From NCBI GenBank assembly GCA_025352345.1, contig JANXTP010000019.1, positions 1 through 7,548 on the forward strand: DNA of 7,548 bases. The letters run 5' to 3'. The translations under genes were made by a program, and so were the position numbers. Origin of the DNA: Burkholderiales bacterium (GTDB lineage Bacteria > Pseudomonadota > Gammaproteobacteria > Burkholderiales > Burkholderiaceae_C). The notes under the pieces were generated by a model. That model did not search any database and was not told the origin of the DNA. It saw only the letters and a program-made list of their open reading frames with translations. Positions 5,146 to 7,548 of the stretch are shown one piece after another (the stretch's first letter is position 1; each line of letters opens with the position of its first letter).

Positions 5146-6192
5146 TCAGCGTTCGGTCAACAACACCTCATCCGCCGCGCTGTAGAACGCATCCGCGTAG
5201 AACTCATCCGCAGGCAATCCACAACGTTCGGTGAAGTCGCGCTGCGCCGACTCGACCATCACTGGCGCGCCGCCGGCATAGACCTGATGGCCTGACAGGT
5301 CGGGGATGTCTGCCATCACCGCCTGATGCACGAAGCCGGTCCGGCCTGACCAGCCGTCGCTGGCCGGTGCCTCCGACAGCACTGGCACGTAGCGCAGCGC
5401 GGGCATCTGTGCGGCGAGGTCCAGCACCGCCTCGTGCAGGTACAGATCGGCGCGTGTGCGGCAGCCCCAGTACAGCGTGGCCGGCCGGTCGCTGCCCTTG
5501 AAACGCAGTTGCTCGATCAGCGCCTTGATCGGCGCGTAGCCGGTGCCCGAGGCCAGCAGCACGATGGGCTTCGGCGACTCCTCGCGCAGGAAGAAGCTGC
5601 CGAACGGGCCTTCGAGTCGCAGGATGTCCTTCGCCTTCAGCGTGCCGAACACCTGGTCGCTGAACACGCCGCCGCTCAGGTGGCGGATGTGCAGCTCGAT
5701 CCACGGCTTGTCGCCCTGGGTGTGCGGCGCATTGGCCATCGAGTAGCTGCGCCGCACGCCGTCGCGCAGGATCACGTCGATGTACTGGCCCGCGTGGTAG
5801 CGCAGCGCCTCGCTGGCGGGCAGTTGCAGCTTGACGATCGCGACGTCGGGCGCTGGCTTGTCGATGCTGATCAAGCGGGCCGGCATCTTGCGCACCGGCA
5901 TGTCGCCGGCACCGACCACGGTGCGCGCTTCTAGCACCAGATCGGTCTGCGGCGCGGCGCAGCAGGTGAGGGTGTAGCCGGCCTCTTCTTCCGCGACGCT
6001 CAAGGCATGCAACTGGTGCGCACCGTGGATCACCCGGCCTTCGAGCAGCTTGCATTTGCACGAGCCGCAGGCGCCGTCTCGGCAGCCGTAGGGCAGGCCG
6101 ATGCCCTGGCGAATGGCGGCGGCCAGGATGGCTTCGTCGCGCCCCACGGAGAAACTGCGGCCACTCGGCTGCAAGGTGACGGTGATGCTCAT
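5146..6192 (-). CDS. [2Fe-2S]/FAD/NAD(P)H reductase (CDP-6-deoxy-delta-3,4-glucoseen reductase-like)
   Basis: This 348-residue soluble electron-transfer flavoprotein has three modules. Residues 1-90 are a plant-type ferredoxin domain with Cys37, Cys42 and Cys45 and a fourth ligand at Cys77 (LTCC). Residues about 100-200 form the FAD domain with the RSYS motif at 148-151. Residues about 208-335 form the NAD(P)H domain with GTGYAPI at 216-222 and YAGGAPVM at 305-312. This layout matches class IB oxygenase reductases and AscD. Related burkholderial proteins are routinely named CDP-6-deoxy-delta-3,4-glucoseen reductase, but no ascarylose or deoxysugar genes lie in this window, so the real partner is unknown. 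Gly307 occupies a position that is commonly cysteine (YACG) in this superfamily. The start ATG lacks a clear ribosome binding site. The gene is divergent from the SDR gene with 80 bases between starts. Confidence 0.9.
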   Translation of the reverse strand: MSITVTLQPSGRSFSVGRDEAILAAAIRQGIGLPYGCRDGACGSCKCKLLEGRVIHGAHQLHALSVAEEEAGYTLTCCAAPQTDLVLEARTVVGAGDMPVRKMPARLISIDKPAPDVAIVKLQLPASEALRYHAGQYIDVILRDGVRRSYSMANAPHTQGDKPWIELHIRHLSGGVFSDQVFGTLKAKDILRLEGPFGSFFLREESPKPIVLLASGTGYAPIKALIEQLRFKGSDRPATLYWGCRTRADLYLHEAVLDLAAQMPALRYVPVLSEAPASDGWSGRTGFVHQAVMADIPDLSGHQVYAGGAPVMVESAQRDFTERCGLPADEFYADAFYSAADEVLLTER

Positions 6193-6272
6193 GGTGAAAC
6201 CGATGCCGTGTCGGGAAACGTAAACTGAGCCGCGATTCTGCCCGCCCTCCCTGTCTTTCGTGGGTCACCGCC
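6193..6272. promoter_or_regulatory. Divergent control region between reductase and SDR genes
   Basis: These 80 bases separate two divergent start codons and should contain promoters for both genes. There is a small AT-richer patch (GGGAAACGTAAACTGA at about 6213-6228), but I could not pair good -35 and -10 hexamers on either strand. The assignment rests on gene layout alone. Confidence 0.3.
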
Positions 6273-7154
6273 GTGCTGCCATCCACCTTCAAGCGTCCTG
6301 TCCTGTTGATCGTGGGTTGTGGCGACGTGGGCATGCGGGTGCTGTCCCTGCTGAAGGGCCGCTATCGCCTGCTGGCACTGACCTCGACGCCGGCTCGCAC
6401 CGAAGCCTTGCGTGCGGCCGGCGCGGTGCCGCTGATCGGCAACCTCGATGATCCGGCCACGCTCTCGCGGCTGGCGGGGCTGGCCGATGCGGTGCTGCAC
6501 CTGGCGCCGCCGCCGCTGCAGGGCACCACCGACCCGCGCACCCGGAACCTGATTGATGCACTGGCACGCCAAAGCCGCGTGCGCTGTCTCGTCTATGGCA
6601 GCACCAGTGGTGTCTACGGCGACTGCGGCGGGGCGCGCTTCGACGAGACGCGTGCGGTGAATCCCGGCACCGATCGCGCGCGGCGGCGCGTCGATGCCGA
6701 GTCGCGCATCCGCTGGTATGGGCGCGTGCACGATGTGCGCGTCGCGATCCTGCGCATCCCGGGCATCTATGCGATCGACCGTGAAGGCGGCCATCCGCGC
6801 GAACGCCTGCTGCGTGGCACGGCGGTGCTCTGTCGCTCTGATGACGTGCACACCAACCACATCCACGCCGACGACCTGGCGCGCGCCTGCGTGGCGGCAC
6901 TGATGCGTGCGTTGCCGCAGCGAGTGATCCACGCCAGCGACGACACCGACCTGACGATGGGCGACTACTTCGACCTGGCGGCTGATCTGTGCGGCTTGCC
7001 GCGCCCGCCGCGCATCTCGCGGGAAGCAGCGCGTGAGCGCCTGTCACCGATGCTGCTGAGCTTCATGAGCGAATCGCGCCGGCTCGACAACCAGCGACTC
7101 AAGCGCGAGTTGCGCCTAGCGCTGCGCTACCCGACGGTGAAAGACGGTTTGTGA
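6273..7154 (+). CDS. Extended SDR family protein (NAD-dependent epimerase/dehydratase-like)
   Basis: This is a 293-residue Rossmann-fold protein. The nucleotide-binding motif GCGDVG is at residues 15-20 at the end of the first strand, Asp59 in GNLDD is placed to contact the adenine, and HLAPPP at 76-81 is the usual strand-4 region of this group. YGSTSGVYGD at 108-117 is the serine/threonine active-site strand of extended SDRs. RIPGIYA at 161-167 and HADDLA near residues 197-202 are further family landmarks. The classical YxxxK pair is not seen; the matching helix reads RARRRVDAE (135-143). This points to the atypical YeeZ-like branch and perhaps to altered or lost catalysis. The GTG at 6273 is the only in-frame start that keeps the first strand; its ribosome binding site is weak. 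The substrate is unknown. It is convergent with the rhomboid-like ORF. Confidence 0.85.
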   Translation: MLPSTFKRPVLLIVGCGDVGMRVLSLLKGRYRLLALTSTPARTEALRAAGAVPLIGNLDDPATLSRLAGLADAVLHLAPPPLQGTTDPRTRNLIDALARQSRVRCLVYGSTSGVYGDCGGARFDETRAVNPGTDRARRRVDAESRIRWYGRVHDVRVAILRIPGIYAIDREGGHPRERLLRGTAVLCRSDDVHTNHIHADDLARACVAALMRALPQRVIHASDDTDLTMGDYFDLAADLCGLPRPPRISREAARERLSPMLLSFMSESRRLDNQRLKRELRLALRYPTVKDGL

Positions 7155-7173
7155 GCGGCGGCCCGTGAGCCGC
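7155..7173. terminator. Short GC hairpin between convergent genes
   Basis: GCGGC at 7155-7159 pairs with GCCGC at 7169-7173 around a nine-base loop, directly after the SDR stop and eight bases from the stop of the convergent gene. There is no T-run on either side. The place is right for a shared transcription end, but a five-base GC stem is expected by chance in DNA of this composition. Confidence 0.2.
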
Positions 7174-7181
7174 AGCCTCGC

Positions 7182-7548
7182 TCAGTGCCGCTTGCCGAAC
7201 GGCGGCTGTCCGCGCCAGTAACGGAACATCAGGTAGCCGCCGAGCATGCCGCCCAGGTGCGCGAAATGCGCCACGCCCGAGGCGCTGCCGGTCACACCCA
7301 GCAGCAGTTCCAGCCCACTGCTGTGTCCAAAGGGGGCGCTGGCAGCTTTTATTCCTGAAGCGGCTGCAGCGGGGAACGGGGCATTGTCCAGCACATCGGC
7401 ATAGATGCAGAGGTTGCCAGCGTCCCGGCGCAGGCGGACTTCTCCCGCCAAAGTCTTGCCATCATGGATCGGAATAGCCATGGCAGTGGCCGGCCATTCG
7501 TAATCATACCCGTCCACGTTCGTCCCACGCCAGACTTCGTAGATCGAG
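7182..7548 (-). CDS. Chimeric ORF: CBM9-like segment joined to rhomboid protease C terminus (partial)
   Basis: The frame is open from the window edge to a TGA at 7182. Its last 45 residues or so are the end of a rhomboid intramembrane serine protease: a hydrophobic segment (LELLLGVTG), then SGVAHFAHLGGMLGG with the catalytic-type histidine encoded at 7257-7259, and a short basic tail. The catalytic serine helix (GxSG) and earlier membrane helices, which should come before this, are absent. Upstream, from about 7320 to 7548, the protein is soluble-looking (IYEVWRGTNVDGYDYEWP, then GEVRLRRD and LCIYADVLDN), like a carbohydrate-binding family 9 type beta-sandwich. That part uses more codons such as GCT, ATT, GGA, GAA and ACT than its neighbours. 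The two halves meet near a stretch encoding GLELLLG. It may be an assembly chimera, a recombination product or a true fusion. As it stands it cannot be an active rhomboid protease. Confidence 0.65.
   Translation of the reverse strand, partial: SIYEVWRGTNVDGYDYEWPATAMAIPIHDGKTLAGEVRLRRDAGNLCIYADVLDNAPFPAAAASGIKAASAPFGHSSGLELLLGVTGSASGVAHFAHLGGMLGGYLMFRYWRGQPPFGKRH

Noticed and set aside
5204..6334. Minus-strand open frame (376 codons) overlapping the reductase in another frame
   Set aside because: It is rich in Arg, Pro and His and has no domain, whereas the 5146-6192 frame carries all reductase motifs.
1..7548. CRISPR arrays, tRNA or rRNA genes, insertion sequences
   Set aside because: No regularly spaced direct repeats, tRNA-like folds, rRNA sequence or transposase reading frames were seen on either strand.

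Overview
The window is dense, GC-rich bacterial DNA with strong G/C third-position use. The protein sequences look like those of a betaproteobacterium, most likely Burkholderiales near the Leptothrix/Rubrivivax group; this is inferred from general protein character, not from a marker gene.

Layout. (1) Positions 1-178, minus strand: the N-terminal end of a small membrane protein, cut by the window edge. (2) Positions 363-3897, plus strand: a compact livHMGF operon for a branched-chain amino acid (HAAT family) ABC importer, with two permeases and two ATPases whose genes overlap or lie within 10 bases of each other. The periplasmic binding protein gene (livJ/livK) is not between or next to these genes in the window. 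(3) Positions 4003-4537, plus strand: an overlapping DUF433/DUF5615 pair, which has the form of a VapBC-like toxin-antitoxin module with a PIN-like toxin. (4) Positions 4568-4855, minus strand: an AbrB/VapB-type antitoxin gene with no toxin gene after it. (5) Positions 4856-5145: a gap of 290 bases with an AT-rich palindrome beside promoter-like hexamers and a long imperfect inverted repeat. (6) Positions 5146-6192, minus strand: a [2Fe-2S]/FAD/NAD(P)H reductase of the type usually named CDP-6-deoxy-delta-3,4-glucoseen reductase. (7) Positions 6273-7154, plus strand: an extended SDR (NAD-dependent epimerase-like) protein, divergent from the reductase. (8) Positions 7182-7548, minus strand: an ORF that joins the last part of a rhomboid protease to an unrelated, less GC-rich segment that looks like a carbohydrate-binding (CBM9-like) domain and runs off the window.

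How it fits together. The liv operon forms one functional unit. The toxin-antitoxin genes and repeats at about 3.9-5.1 kb are accessory DNA, with more A/T-rich stretches and mixed codon use, set between two housekeeping-like blocks. The reductase and the SDR gene share an 80-base divergent control region.

Points most worth a second look: the rhomboid/CBM9-like junction near 7.3 kb (real fusion, recombination or assembly chimera); the antitoxin without a toxin, convergent to a complete module of another family; the inverted and direct repeats at 5.05-5.14 kb; and a glycine in the reductase at a position that is usually cysteine. I did not find clear evidence of a wholly new system.
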